Of a stretch of DNA of 64,000 bases, positions 22,301 to 29,139 are shown piece after piece. Origin of the DNA: Macrocystis pyrifera (Eukaryota > Sar > Phaeophyceae > Laminariales > Laminariaceae); contig JASSKH010000028.1 of assembly GCA_031763025.1 (NCBI GenBank), positions 8,048,045-8,112,044 on the forward strand, written 5' to 3'. Within the stretch, counting starts at the first letter, position 1. Each line of letters starts with the position of its first letter. The notes beneath the pieces were generated by a model that had not been told where the DNA came from, searched no databases, and saw only the letters and a program-made list of their open reading frames with translations. Made by a program: the position numbers and the translations under genes.

Positions 22301-24996
22301 CGTTCGGTCAGTATCGATGGGGGGGGAAGGGAGAGTAACAAATTCTCCAAATAAATAGCCTCCGTTCACTGAAACCCTCCACTATATCTTCCTGTCGGAC
22401 GGGTTTTCTTGGAATCTGGGCGGAACGTGTGGCAAGTTGTGCATTCTTTCGACTACCTACCTGGTGAAAGCCTTATCCCTCGTTTGATATTCGAACGTGT
22501 TTATTTGTCTCTCGCTGCCCTGTACATGGCAAAACACGGCCGGTTTAAAACACGCGGCGTGCGTGTCATACGTGCGTATCACGCGGACGAAACCAACTTG
22601 TCGTCAATAAAGTCCGAGTACAAAATGATGAAGGAGCCGGTCAGCGATTCCAACGCGGACGAAACACCAGCGGATCTGGCGTCGAGGCTAAGGCAAGAAA
22701 AAAAATTGGGGAAGAAGCTGCTGGTGGCGAAAGCTCAGCGATTGATTGGTGCACTGCAGCTGATGGCGCAGATGTAGATGCATAGAAAGGGGTGGATGAC
22801 ATTAGCTAATTAATTGCTTGAGCTTCAGCAGTAGTGTGTTAACCAACTGTTTCGTTTCAGGAGCTTATGTTTTGTAACTAATGCACACTACGACACTAGC
22901 AATAGCTCATATCACTCGGCTACTGCTTGTCGTAGGCTGTAGGCACAAGCAGACATCGGAAACAACGAAGGGGAATCGGCCTGCGTCTTGAGCTACTGTA
23001 GTGTGAATTGATGTCATCGATATTTTGACGCACACTGAGAACGACAAGGTATACATGTGTCTACAGCAGTACACCGCAGCATGAGCACGCACACAAACCC
23101 GTCTGTCCATCCATCCCCCTTCAGAGTCCGCGCCTCCCAAGCTTACGATGCATCTTTTTCACCCTGTATGCTTACGATGCTTTTCTTTTTCACCGTACGT
23201 ACGTACCACCATTTTTTTCTGAGAATGTTCACTCGAGAAAGCTCTCGAGACCAGCGTACCTCGGCGAAACAACCTAATTCGTCCAAAAGTGCAGGCTAAG
23301 CCCCGACACACAATCCCACGGGGCTATCATATATAGGTACCTGGTATCTAGCGAAGCAATACTGGAAAAAAAAAAAAACAACATACCTCGGATCTAATGA
23401 TGATAGTAGGAAGCTGTTAATAGCTAGCTCCTCAGTGTCGTGTGCTTATCGAAGCAACTTTTGTCGAACTTTTTTACTTTTTTTTATTCTTCTTGATTTC
23501 CGTTTGAATGAAAATTCGTTTTTGGAAAATCTGGAAATTTCTGCGGGATGCCCCGAAAAGCAAGAAAGCTTAACGTTCCAATTTTTTCATTTCTTTGTTC
23601 TGGTATTTATTTAGAAACCAAGAAGGAAAAAAAGTGGAAAAATCGGTACAACTTTAACTTTCTTGGATAAGCACGGCCCTCAGCCAGTTTAATGGTTAAG
23701 AAGCCCCATCAGCGCAATATGGTCAATGGTTGGGGTGAAAAGTGCAGCCAACATCTGCCGTACGAGCGCAGCTTGACTTTCCGCATTTGCGGCATTTATT
23801 CGGAAATTGTCAAGAAACGACGAACAAGAAAATTTCGACAAAACTTTACAAAACACTATTTCGATGAGCACAAGGCCCCGCAGTTGCAAAGGTAGAGGAA
23901 CTCCCTCAGTGAGAAAGTATCAATGGTTGGGCTCAAAAGTGCAGCCCCAATACCTATCGCAGCCCCCGCTCGTGTACTTGAAACGTAAAGATGTGGCACA
24001 CCTCGAGAACACCTCTCTGTCTCTCTCTCTCTCGGTTGTACCGCACACCCTCACACCCTGCATGCTCCCACAAGTCGAGGAGAACTCACAGATATAACTT
24101 TTTTTTTTCTTTTGTATTTACAGAGTCATGTACCTTTTTACGTTTTTACGTTTTTTTTTTTTTTCTAACACGTCTGCTGGCAGGTCGTTTTTTTTTTTTT
24201 CCTCAAAACTCATATTACAAGCGTGATGTTGATACTTCGATCGCGCAAGGTTCGTACGGGGTACCATGTGCACTATATGATAGCTTGTCGACAACGACAC
24301 CGGACGGGCATTCTCCCCACAGGCGGCAAAACCCTCCTTCCCTCCCTCCCTCTCTCCCTCCGGAAATTACACGTGTACAATGCCCTTATTGCTGATGGGC
24401 ACCGACGGACAGCATGGACAGCGAGGCATTCCTGGTACTCCCCCCCCCCCCCCCCCCCCCCGCCGCCTCTCTGTTGTACCGTACAATCCACGTTCGTGCC
24501 CCACAAGTCAGCCATTCATGGTCGCTTTTGTCTACGACACCAGCCCGACAGTTCTATCCTCCCTATGCCACCATATTTCGGAAAATGGCATTTGTGATAT
24601 ATCTGTTTCGCTATTTGTGCTGTCGGTGCATGTCTGTCTACCGTTAGCTGGGAAGGGACGGACAATATGGAAGCGTTCCTGGTGCCCCGCCTGGTGGAGT
24701 GGAAGGAGAAGCGCGCCGCCAGGGTATTGGCGGGAAAAGACCTAAGCGCAGCCGCCTACGAAGACGAAGGAGAAGAGGGCACCACCACCACCACCACCAG
24801 TGAATCAGGCGAAAACAAAGACCATGGCGGAGGAGGAGGAGAGAATAGCCGCGAGGGCGGCGGCGGCAACGGCGGTGTCACAAAAAGCAGTAAGAACGGC
24901 GAGGAGGGCAGCCAGCTAGCGGACATTTTCGAAGATGAAAGCAGCAGCGGCAAGCAAATGGCGGCGCGGCAAAAAACAAAAACGGGAAATACATGA
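791..24996 (+). CDS. Gene 1: LRR / coiled-coil protein, 14 exons, 5' end outside window
   Basis: Exons: 791-912, 5084-5281, 6521-6669, 7351-7453, 8753-8836, 10851-10991, 13772-13954, 14903-15103, 15564-15683, 17963-18124, 19212-19367, 21496-21603, 22613-22773, 24648-24996. They join in one frame across 13 GT-AG introns (11 phase 0, 2 phase 2) into 744 visible residues. Residues 1-140 hold about five leucine-rich repeats (LxxLxLxxNxLxxLP), a fold that usually binds other proteins. Residues 141-430 match no family I recognise. Residues 440-535 are rich in Glu, Lys, Leu and Gln with heptad-like spacing, a probable coiled coil. The last 100 residues are acidic, with Thr and Gly runs. No signal peptide or membrane segment is seen in this part. 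The first exon and start codon lie to the left of the window. A scaffold role is inferred from domain type only. The last junction is the least certain, because reading through it gives a stop at 22775-22777. Confidence 0.72.
1016..1115 (+). repeat. R1 dispersed repeat, head fragment
   Basis: It contains CCGACAATGTGCAGTATGAG and CAACGTTGACCATTC, the head block shared by about ten sites in the window, followed by an A-rich tail. Confidence 0.65.
2594..3127 (+). repeat. Minisatellite, about 30-34 bp unit
   Basis: About 16 imperfect copies of a unit built on GGCGAGGACTTGACGGCTAG followed by a variable TTATTAGTTGG spacer. Confidence 0.9.
3222..3394 (+). repeat. Second minisatellite, about 31-34 bp unit
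   Basis: About five degenerate copies of a unit built on GGCGACTTATAGTCAGCCAA with AACTAATAGCTAGT. It is separate from the neighbouring array. Confidence 0.75.
4016..4232 (+). repeat. R4 dispersed repeat, copy 1
   Basis: It shares CATATGCAAGAAAATCC, GCGGTTCTTAGTAGGATGCA, AAAACCCGACGTGCTCCGTC and ATGCATGATAATGAGTAC, in order, with 37892-38141. Both copies end in a C run. Confidence 0.85.
4775..5115 (+). repeat. Tandem array containing degenerate copies of the exon B splice junction
   Basis: Four degenerate 80-90 bp units near 4780, 4865, 4935 and 5012 carry a (G)AGATGCTT..GT-like start, then AACGGTAACGTGCTGACGCG, then CCTGATTGGTCGAATCG. The last unit is the real exon B start (ATGCTCGACGTCAACGGTAA). 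Confidence 0.75.
5084..5281 (+). CDS. Gene 1 exon B (leucine-rich repeats)
   Basis: Acceptor TTTGTTTTTGCAG at 5071-5083; donor GTCAGT at 5282. It has 66 codons in phase 0. It reads [30 protein letters not shown] and [18 protein letters not shown], three LRR units. Joined to exon [18 protein letters not shown] is a continuous LRR. Degenerate copies of the first 30 bases lie in the upstream intron. Confidence 0.88.
5282..6520. other. Gene 1 intron B-C
   Basis: 1.2 kb. 5282-6120 shows no recognisable gene or repeat beyond a short TA run near 5355. The rest is the GGAAGCTTCCATGG minisatellite. Confidence 0.6.
6122..6440. repeat. Palindromic minisatellite, 15-18 bp unit (GGAAGCTTCCATGG)
   Basis: About 18 copies of a unit mixing GGAAGCTTCC and TTCCATGGAA, each its own reverse complement. 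The minus strand is open over about 90 codons with a repeated MEASIA pattern because the unit is 18 bp. It ends 80 bp before exon C. Confidence 0.88.
6521..6669 (+). CDS. Gene 1 exon C (last LRR and cap)
   Basis: Acceptor ...GCACGAGCAG at 6511-6520; donor GTAACG at 6670. The junction [21 protein letters not shown] completes an LRR exactly, which decides this acceptor over nearby AGs. It continues [18 protein letters not shown], the helical tail common after LRR arrays. Ends in phase 2. Confidence 0.85.
6670..7350. other. Gene 1 intron C-D
   Basis: It contains part of an R2 repeat (about 7060-7270: CATCCAAG, GTAGATCACGCGGATTA, CCGGCAACATGAGCTATTGT, CGATCTGTCCGAGGTGTGAA). The remainder is unremarkable. 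Confidence 0.55.
7351..7453 (+). CDS. Gene 1 exon D
   Basis: Acceptor TCTGACTCAG at 7341-7350; donor GTCTGT at 7454. With the two bases carried from exon C it reads [18 protein letters not shown] then [13 protein letters not shown]. Phase 2 in, phase 0 out. No domain recognised; the acidic end looks loosely like half an EF-hand but lacks the full loop. Confidence 0.8.
7565..7612 (-). repeat. Fragment of the 55-57 kb repeat (element D)
   Basis: GCAAAGTTGAGTATCAACCA followed by TCGGCCGAACTCACAGCTGA matches the core block repeated many times at 55.2-57.0 kb. Confidence 0.75.
7884..8215 (+). repeat. R1 heads with a short tandem of ACTACAGTAG.CTATTG
   Basis: Three R1-like CAACGTTGATCACTCATAAA blocks are interleaved with four degenerate copies of CTATTGGACTACAGTAG. 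Confidence 0.65.
8458..8672. mobile_element. Inverted-repeat element B, copy 1 (non-autonomous)
   Basis: The ends are inverted: AAGATAACACGCCTCCTGGG and ATTTT near the left, CGGCCCAGGGGGTGTGTCGT near the right. Related copies are at 20136-20345 and 57644-57843. No coding frame. Confidence 0.72.
8753..8836 (+). CDS. Gene 1 exon E
   Basis: Acceptor GGATTTTTTCGGCAG ends at 8752; the consensus-like donor GTAAGTC begins at 8837. Its 28 codons in phase 0 read [19 protein letters not shown] and then ILGIVLELR. Confidence 0.8.
8995..9150 (+). repeat. R2 dispersed repeat, partial
   Basis: It carries GATCATCTAGATCCTAACCC, GCCGTTATGATATGTTG, GCAGGATACA and GTGTACGGCTCCCAACCGG, in the same order as the other R2 copies. 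Confidence 0.7.
9342..9569 (+). repeat. (CCCGA)n pentanucleotide array
   Basis: About 44 units, nearly perfect apart from a CCGAT-rich patch at 9390-9430. Long open frames here (Pro-Asp-Pro-Thr-Arg) are repeat artefacts. Confidence 0.95.
10011..10664 (+). repeat. (ATCT)n tetranucleotide microsatellite
   Basis: 650 bp of CTAT/CTAC/CTGC units. An internal higher-order block (CTGCCTACCTGGCTACC) recurs near 10015, 10278 and 10446. Confidence 0.95.
10851..10991 (+). CDS. Gene 1 exon F
   Basis: Acceptor GTTTTCACAAAG ends at 10850; donor GTGAGG at 10992. Its 47 codons in phase 0 read [19 protein letters not shown], then [16 protein letters not shown] and a basic end. The last 75 bases, the donor and 107 bases of intron are repeated perfectly downstream, so a second identical donor exists at 11174. 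Confidence 0.78.
10917..11280 (+). repeat. Perfect 182-bp tandem duplication across exon F donor
   Basis: Copies 10917-11098 and 11099-11280 look identical. Each holds 75 bases of exon F, donor GTGAGG and 101 further intron bases. 182 is not a multiple of three. Confidence 0.93.
11484..11836 (+). repeat. tRNA-like short interspersed element S1, head-body-head copy
   Basis: TAGCTCAGTAGG at about 11540 is a perfect RNA polymerase III box A, and GTTTGAACC downstream is one base from box B. The head (GGCTGGGTAA.AGGTCGATCT) recurs near 11787, so the element is a truncated tandem with a unit of about 280 bp. An AGAGGGGGGGAGAGTGT block joins the two heads. Confidence 0.65.
11842..11937. mobile_element. 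Element A (105-bp inverted-repeat MITE), left-truncated
   Basis: It carries GTAGTAAATATGACCAAATA, then CCGTAGGTCCTATTAACTAT and GGCCCCCCGTAA. The left end is lost against the S1 element. TA follows the right end. Confidence 0.8.
12010..12392 (+). repeat. Short interspersed element S2, + strand copy
   Basis: It begins with tRNA-like GTGCTGGATAGAGCACGCTG and continues with GTGAGCGAGGGTGGGCTT and repeated CCCAAAGCGCTACG blocks. The same order is found reversed at 54281-54638. Confidence 0.72.
12402..13200 (+). repeat. R1 dispersed repeat, tandem copies with nested element A
   Basis: The heads CCGACAATGTGCAGCATGAG (12407), CCGACAATGTGCAGCACGGG (12711) and CCGACAATGTGTACCATGAG (13123) are each followed by an A-rich segment and, for the first two, a CTTTATCTACAAT..TCTCCGTTATCC-type body. 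A full element A sits at 12797-12901. Confidence 0.78.
12797..12901. mobile_element. Element A, nested in R1
   Basis: 105 bp flanked by TA (12795-12796 and 12902-12903). Left arm ACGGGGGACCATAGTAAATA, right arm TATTAACTATGGACCCCCGT. Removing it restores the R1 order seen at 12485-12500. Confidence 0.9.
13772..13954 (+). CDS. Gene 1 exon G
   Basis: In-frame acceptor AAAG at 13768-13771, just after a G run; donor GTGCGT at 13955. Its 61 codons in phase 0 include [20 protein letters not shown] and [18 protein letters not shown], both helical in composition. A second phase-0 acceptor at 13785-13786 would remove five residues. Confidence 0.75.
13955..14902. other. Gene 1 intron G-H
   Basis: It contains an R1-like fragment (about 14488-14580), the hairpin-bearing R5 repeat (14595-14715) and a T run at 14866-14882 before the exon H acceptor. 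The rest is unassigned. Confidence 0.6.
14595..14715 (+). repeat. R5 repeat with conserved hairpin, copy 1
   Basis: It shares CTACTCTC.GCGACGAGG, the CCGCGTTGAT/ATCAACGCGG stem (14624-14633 with 14643-14652) and TCTCCGGCTGATCG.AGCAG with 62339-62461. Confidence 0.75.
14903..15103 (+). CDS. Gene 1 exon H
   Basis: Acceptor ATATCTCAACAG ends at 14902 after a long T run; donor GTGCGA at 15104. Its 67 codons in phase 0 include [40 protein letters not shown] and [11 protein letters not shown]. The beta-rich first half may be a small separate fold. No family recognised. Confidence 0.82.
15104..15563. other. Gene 1 intron H-I
   Basis: It starts with a GGGA/G-rich run (15113-15156). Nothing else recognised. 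Confidence 0.6.
15564..15683 (+). CDS. Gene 1 exon I
   Basis: Acceptor AATGCGAAG ends at 15563; donor GTGAGG at 15684. Its 40 codons in phase 0 read [19 protein letters not shown], then [20 protein letters not shown]. The KRRKAAKKF stretch is strongly basic. Confidence 0.78.
16330..16640 (+). repeat. R2 dispersed repeat, long copy
   Basis: It contains GTAGATCATCTAGATCCTAA, TTATAAGATGTTGCTGCAGG, GACTATGTGG and GATCATGCAGATCAGGAACC. It is one of the longest R2 copies. Confidence 0.72.
17241..17350. mobile_element. Inverted-repeat element C
   Basis: Ends TTCAACCCTTTTCAGGAGTG and GCAGCCCAAAAGGGTTCAA are inverted. The interior carries ACTGTACAGAAACC and CTATCACGGGATTACTGCAG. About 110 bp, no coding frame. 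Confidence 0.7.
17540..17660. mobile_element. Inverted-repeat element C, second copy
   Basis: Left end CACCCCTTTTAAGGC, right end GTTTTACCCTGAAAGGGTTG. The interior has GTCCCTAACACGGGACTG, close to the unit expanded at 36752-37372. Confidence 0.6.
17807..17922 (+). repeat. Minisatellite, 25-28 bp unit
   Basis: Four to five copies of a unit like CTGGTCTTAAAAGGGGTACC followed by CCA. Confidence 0.85.
17963..18124 (+). CDS. Gene 1 exon J (start of coiled coil)
   Basis: Acceptor ATATACATAG ends at 17962; donor GTGAGA at 18125. Its 54 codons in phase 0 include [18 protein letters not shown] and [16 protein letters not shown], high in Glu, Lys and Leu with heptad-like spacing. Confidence 0.82.
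18125..19211. other. Gene 1 intron J-K
   Basis: It contains a C run at 18231-18249 and the TCGGG array (18471-18688). 18760-19200 shows nothing recognised. Confidence 0.6.
18471..18688 (+). repeat. (TCGGG)n pentanucleotide array
   Basis: About 43 units with TTCGG and TCGTG variants. It is the reverse complement of the 9342-9569 array. Short flanking copies of CGGGTC.CGACCCG occur at 18420-18440 and 18725. Confidence 0.95.
19212..19367 (+). CDS. Gene 1 exon K (coiled coil)
   Basis: Acceptor ATCACAG ends at 19211; donor GTACTA at 19368. Its 52 codons in phase 0 read [20 protein letters not shown], then [14 protein letters not shown], a clear coiled-coil pattern continuing exon J, followed by a basic [12 protein letters not shown]. 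Confidence 0.82.
19508..20065 (+). repeat. R1 dispersed repeat, two consecutive copies (second near full length)
   Basis: Heads at 19520 and 19683 (CCGACAACGTGTAGCACGAG). The second runs through the body to the GGTCTGTTTGGTGCTAACG..CCATTGTCAGATGG tail, giving the longest R1 copy, about 380 bp. Confidence 0.75.
20136..20345. mobile_element. Inverted-repeat element B, copy 2
   Basis: Left end AAGATAACACACCCCCTGGG then ACGATTTTCAAAGC; right end GGGAGTGTGTTCTCTT. Internal CCTTCTCGACGAAATACGTC is shared, inverted, with the 57.7 kb copy. Confidence 0.75.
20562..20722 (+). repeat. (CCATCCA)n-type minisatellite
   Basis: About 22 copies of CCATCCA or CCATTCA. Confidence 0.95.
21496..21603 (+). CDS. 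Gene 1 exon L
   Basis: Acceptor CGTCATCCATAG ends at 21495; donor GTAAGA at 21604. Its 36 codons in phase 0 read [20 protein letters not shown], then [16 protein letters not shown]. Four Trp in 36 residues. No family recognised. Confidence 0.72.
21604..22612. other. Gene 1 intron L-M
   Basis: It contains the tRNA-like element S1 (21893-22232). 21604-21890 and 22235-22500 show nothing recognised. A pyrimidine-rich stretch precedes exon M. Confidence 0.6.
21893..22232 (+). repeat. tRNA-like element S1, head-body-head copy
   Basis: The head AAGGCTTAGACCGGATAGGC is repeated as AAGGCTTAGATTGGGTAGGT 250 bp later, each followed by a box A-like GGCCCAACGGACAAAGACC or AGCCAAACGGACAAATACC. GGGGGGAGAGTGTTA marks the joint. 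Confidence 0.72.
22613..22773 (+). CDS. Gene 1 exon M (penultimate, or last if unspliced)
   Basis: Acceptor GTCGTCAATAAAG ends at 22612; no AG lies between it and the pyrimidine-rich stretch near 22505-22520. It reads [20 protein letters not shown] then a basic helical [20 protein letters not shown]. Donor AT|GTAGAT at 22774 is weak. If unspliced, translation stops at TAG 22775-22777. Confidence 0.68.
22774..24647. other. Gene 1 intron M-N (or 3' flank if exon M ends the gene)
   Basis: No repeat family recognised except CT and T runs at 24010-24030 and 24150-24200 and a C run at 24440-24460. A 24370-24640 open frame is low complexity. Confidence 0.5.
24648..24996 (+). CDS. Gene 1 exon N (acidic, Thr/Gly-rich C terminus)
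   Basis: Acceptor TGTCTGTCTACCGTTAG ends at 24647; its phase matches the donor at 22774. It reads [20 protein letters not shown] and [20 protein letters not shown], then a Thr run from a CAC/ACC repeat, Gly runs, an acidic stretch ([13 protein letters not shown]) and TGA at 24994-24996. Exon character is strong; attachment to gene 1 is inferred from phase and order. Confidence 0.62.
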
Positions 24997-25819
24997 ATCC
25001 GTGGAATGCCAAGTGTGGTGTTTTTTTACTACAGTACGTATACTCTTGTTTTGTGTTCGCTATCCGACAATATTTTTTTTGCAGCACGGGCTTTCGTCTT
25101 CCGGATCACTCCTGAAGACCACCAAGAAGAAGAAAAAGAAACACTCTTGCGCAGTCGTTCTAGCAGGGAAAGGAAGTTTACTTTCGTACACTGGTTGTGC
25201 TGTGCTGTGCTGTAGTGTCGATGCTACTACGACGAGGAGAGCTTGTGATGTGGGCATGGAAGGGTGGGTGAGTCGATTTTTTGGTTCCTCGGAAATACGT
25301 GCGTTATCCCGGCAACGAGTAGATGTCATCGTCGTGTCTGCCACACGTACAATACATAGGGCTGCTGTGGGCATACTGTTTTTTGTGCGCAGCTCAGTGC
25401 TACTTGTATAGAAATGTAGTTTCTACTTGGAAGCACCTATACTCCCATCGAATGTAAGATCTTTGGCACGAAGGGAAGAGCTAATCCGTCGGGACTAAGG
25501 TTACAGGCTGCCAAAACGGCGCGATTGCGCCTTTCAGCAATATCTAAGTTAGATATACAGATAATTTTTTGCTTTCGTTAGTATTTTACCATTGACCACG
25601 CATCCCTTTCGAGACGGTGCGAAGAGATAGATAGAGTGGTGGGGGGTAGGGTAGTCTTCGTCGGAAACCATCGAACTGCGCAGATATGAGCAATTTGCAA
25701 CCAGGCGAGATAACGTAGCGAACACGCGACGCATTTTGTTCAAACGCGAGGATGGCAGCAATATGCCTTTCGTTGTCACGTTTGGCGTTTGTCTTCGGGT
25801 TTCGGTGCCAACACGGCAG

Positions 25820-25862
25820 GGTGAGGGTTAGGGTAGTTAGACTGAATAGAGGGTTAGGGTTA
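25820..25862 (+). repeat. Short interstitial TTAGGG-like patch
   Basis: GAGGGTTAGGGTAG and GAGGGTTAGGGTTA separated by 12 bases; only three full TTAGGG units. Confidence 0.7.
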
Positions 25863-25889
25863 CCGCAAAGGGCGTTTTTTTTCAGCACT

Positions 25890-26450
25890 CGGTTATTTTC
25901 CCCCCCAGAACGGGAGGGGTTAAGGTTTGCCACGCCAATACCGTAACAAACAAAATGTGTTTTCGCAGTAGGAAATATCTGGTCGAGAGAGAGAGCCTTC
26001 GGAACACATAATGTTCGAGTTATATTTCAGCAAGCACCCTCTTACCGTTGTCGAGAGAGGGAAAAACACACACACACACACACACACGGGTGCTGAAAAA
26101 ACGATCGCGCCGCTGTGGGAACGATCTCAACGGATGTATACGGTATATCTTGGTGTTGAAGATATCTCCAGCAACAGCACGCCCCGTCGCGAAGAATCGT
26201 GGTATCATGCAAAATACCTACGTACCAGGTACATACGAGTGCAGAAGGCATACCCACACCCCTGAGTTTCACAGCTGTCAGATATTGTTCTCCTCAACAA
26301 AGGATATATATATATACACACCTGATATATATACATCCTTCATGGGGTCATATAAAACCCGCAGTACGCGCGATCGAAAGTATCATACGTAGTACCTACA
26401 CAGCTTGCAAAATATGGGTTTCGAAGAAATCCTCGATCTCACAGATGATG
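25890..26450 (+). repeat. R6 dispersed repeat, copy 1
   Basis: It shares, in order with 35875-36415, CAATACCG.AACAAAC, TCTGGTCGAGAG.GAG, CACCCT.TTACCG.TGTC, ATATAAAACCCG, GTACGCGCGATCGAAAGTAT and AATCCTCGATCTCACAG. An (AC)n patch sits at 26069-26087. Confidence 0.72.
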
Positions 26451-27429
26451 CTTGTTTTGTATTTTTTGTTCTTTGCTGACGTTAATGTATTGCTATTGAT
26501 AACTATCGTTCTCCAGGTTTGCCAAATCAAGCGGGTCCCGCTGCCTAAATTCACGTGCTCCAGTTTTTTTCTCGTACGTATTCAAGGCAGCCTCATGTTA
26601 TCCAAATCTGCGCTCTCGATGCTTCTCTTTCCAGGGCCCTCGGTTTTGCCTCGTCCAGAACTCTGCCTCCCTGTAGTCTGTACCAATATTCTAGGTTTTC
26701 CCATTTAAAAGGCCATTTAACAGGCGTCCTTGTTTGTGGTCACCCGTATTCCTTCCCTTGGACCTTCACAGGCCATGCAGGGCAACCAAATGGCACAGCA
26801 CTACTACCTGGTCAGATGAGCCGTATGATGAGCAGACATCTGAAAGATTCGGGGAAAAACACCCGGTCCCACGAGCCACGTAGAACACGAACCGAAGGTG
26901 CGGCTCCTCATAATAACCCGCGAGACTGCACGAAGTCTCCCGGAGTATTTCCCAAAAGGATAGGTTTGGAAATACAGCTTACGTAATACGTACGTATCCG
27001 TGAGGGCCCCAAAAATTTACAAACACCGTGGCCATCGTATCGCCACGTCCTCCACAAAACAGTGGGCGGGGGTGGGAGCGAAAATATGTATCTTGTAAAA
27101 AAGGCTATTAATAGACCAAACCGCTCAATCTTCCGCGGCGCGACGAGGGGACCAGGTCGCCAAAAATTAACGCTCCCAAACGAAGCGGCGGCGGCGGCGG
27201 GGGGGGAAGCGAGCGTCGGCAGGGCTGTATGACGAAGGGCTGGTACGTGTGAACTATAGCGGCACAGGGCAAATTCCTAACGCTCGATCTTTGCAGACCG
27301 TTCCAAATCAACGCCGCAGCACTCGACGCAGGCCTTCCGTATGCAGCGAGCGGTTCTTCAGTGGTTTTTCCCCCATCTTCTGAATACCGTTTGTGTCCTC
27401 CATTTCTACACTCCGTGTTTCCAACCGAC

Positions 27430-27570
27430 AGGTTTTCTAAATCCTGACCGAGCGCCACAATCTCCCGTGTCTGAAGTCATTGGATCATGGATTGAATTCC
27501 CTTTTATACATGTGTGTGTGAATGGCATGCGATGGAACAAGCGTCCCACATTGTCAGATGACGAATGAAT
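27430..27570 (+). repeat. R1 tail fragment
   Basis: It has GTCTGAAGTCATTGGATCAT, TGGAACAAGCGTCCCACATT and GTCAGATGACGAATG, matching the R1 tails at 130-305 and 19905-20060. Confidence 0.65.
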
Positions 27571-27587
27571 GGAAACATAATGACCTA

Positions 27588-27692
27588 TTACGGGGGTCCA
27601 TAGTTAATAGGACCTATGGTGTACATGAAAACCTATATATTTACCTATTTTTACTAACAAAATTTGGTCCCGTTAACTATGGACCCCCGTAA
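27588..27692. mobile_element. Element A, full copy
   Basis: 105 bp, TA on both sides (27586-27587, 27693-27694). Inverted arms TTACGGGGGTCCATAGTTAA and TTAACTATGGACCCCCGTAA. Orientation is opposite to 12797-12901. Confidence 0.92.
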
Positions 27693-27739
27693 TAGTCAGA
27701 CAGATGCAGATGCATCACTTCTTAGTCCGAACGGGAGTA

Positions 27740-27990
27740 AATATCCGTTTGAACTCTGATCCGAAATATAATCCCCGCTTGGACCCTGACATCAATACAA
27801 TTATTGCCGTTTGGACTATATATGACGTCAACATCAAACGAAGCTTATATTCACGGCCATCAGAGTGATATTCATTATCGTAGTGTTGGTATGCTTGCCA
27901 ACCGAAAACATCAGCATTGGTAAGTTTCAACGTTGAGTACTCATGAACCCCAGTGCCAGAAAGAAGAAGAACAACCAGAGGGAAACCCAA
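27740..27990. repeat. R3 block followed by an R1 head
   Basis: AATATAATCCCCGCTTGGAC, GACATCAATACA and GCTTATATTCACGGCCATCA recur at 956-1020, 17034-17110 and 29640-29710. The block ends in TTTCAACGTTGAGTACTCAT, an R1 head. Confidence 0.6.
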
Positions 27991-29139
27991 ATGCGTGTTC
28001 CGTGTGCCTGCAGCGCGTTCTGAAAATACCTCGACAGCAGCAAACAACAACAAACAACGTCGCCGATGTTTGAGATCCACAAGTTGGCTGCTTGGTCGTA
28101 TGTCATCATGCATGATGGTCTACGGTGACAAAGCGTGACAGCTACGTATAGGTGTGATCTGTGACCACATCGAATGTTTCACGAATCAATCCGTTGATGA
28201 ATCAAGTCGATACGATGGTTGGTGGTGTCAGTCAGCACGATATGGACGGTTGTGGACCTTTCAACAATGGCAGAAATACAGTATGTTCTATGGCGGTACC
28301 GCGGGGTGAAGGGGTTCGCAATCTGTGACAACACGTACACAACTTGTCCAGAGAGTGCCGCCGAGCGTGAACAAAAAAAGTACCCGCGAGCTAGATATCG
28401 TTGAAGAGTTGAAAAAAAACAAAGTGAATGGCAAGTAGCATTTTCCTCGTGTTTTTTCTTCTTCTTCTTGTTCTCTTTCTTCTACATCCCATCATTGATC
28501 TTTTGCACTATTGATTATAATTCCTCCACCTCCCTCCCTCTGCCTTTCGTACCTCAGATCCGGGCGGGTCTCGCATCGCGGGCACTCCTCACCAACCCCC
28601 CGCGCGCCCCCACTAACGCCTGTGCCTGTGTTTCGATCGCGATAAGCAAGACTTCAGCATTATTTCCTCTCGTCCACGCTCGGCAGGTCGAAATTGTGCA
28701 TACACACGCTATCAATAAGCGCTTTCTGCGTACCCATTTTTGCACAAGAAAAGGTCCCTTTTGGGGGGGGGGGGGGGGGGGGAGGGAGGGGGTCGCACTC
28801 ACGAAATCGACCCTATAGTAGCTACCTGGTACCCTGCTGAGGGTCCATCACTAGAACAGCGGAGAAGCCGATCTGGGTCTACATACGTACCTGGTAAAAT
28901 ACTACCTGGAACGTACACACTACCAGTAGCGCATAGTCGTGAAATACTCACCGGCCGCTCTCCGATGACACACGAGAGCACGGCAGCAGCGGTGTCAAGC
29001 ATCTTCACCCGCGATTGGTTTGCGCCGGGATACAAAACACGCGTGCGTCCAAAAGGTGCCCCCGCCCGACCAAACATTCCCGACACCTTAAAATAAATTT
29101 GAGTTGGCATTGTGTGTGTGACGGATTCGTCCAGATGTC

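Noticed and set aside
24380-24640. Overlapping + strand frames over the C run at 24440
   Set aside because: The frames depend on the homopolymer and lack splice or domain support.
28561-28690. Possible exon after CGTACCTCAG (Ile-Arg-Ala-Gly-Leu-Ala-Ser-Arg)
   Set aside because: The acceptor is good, but the frame is Pro/Ala-rich and no donor gives a convincing join to gene 1 or gene 2.
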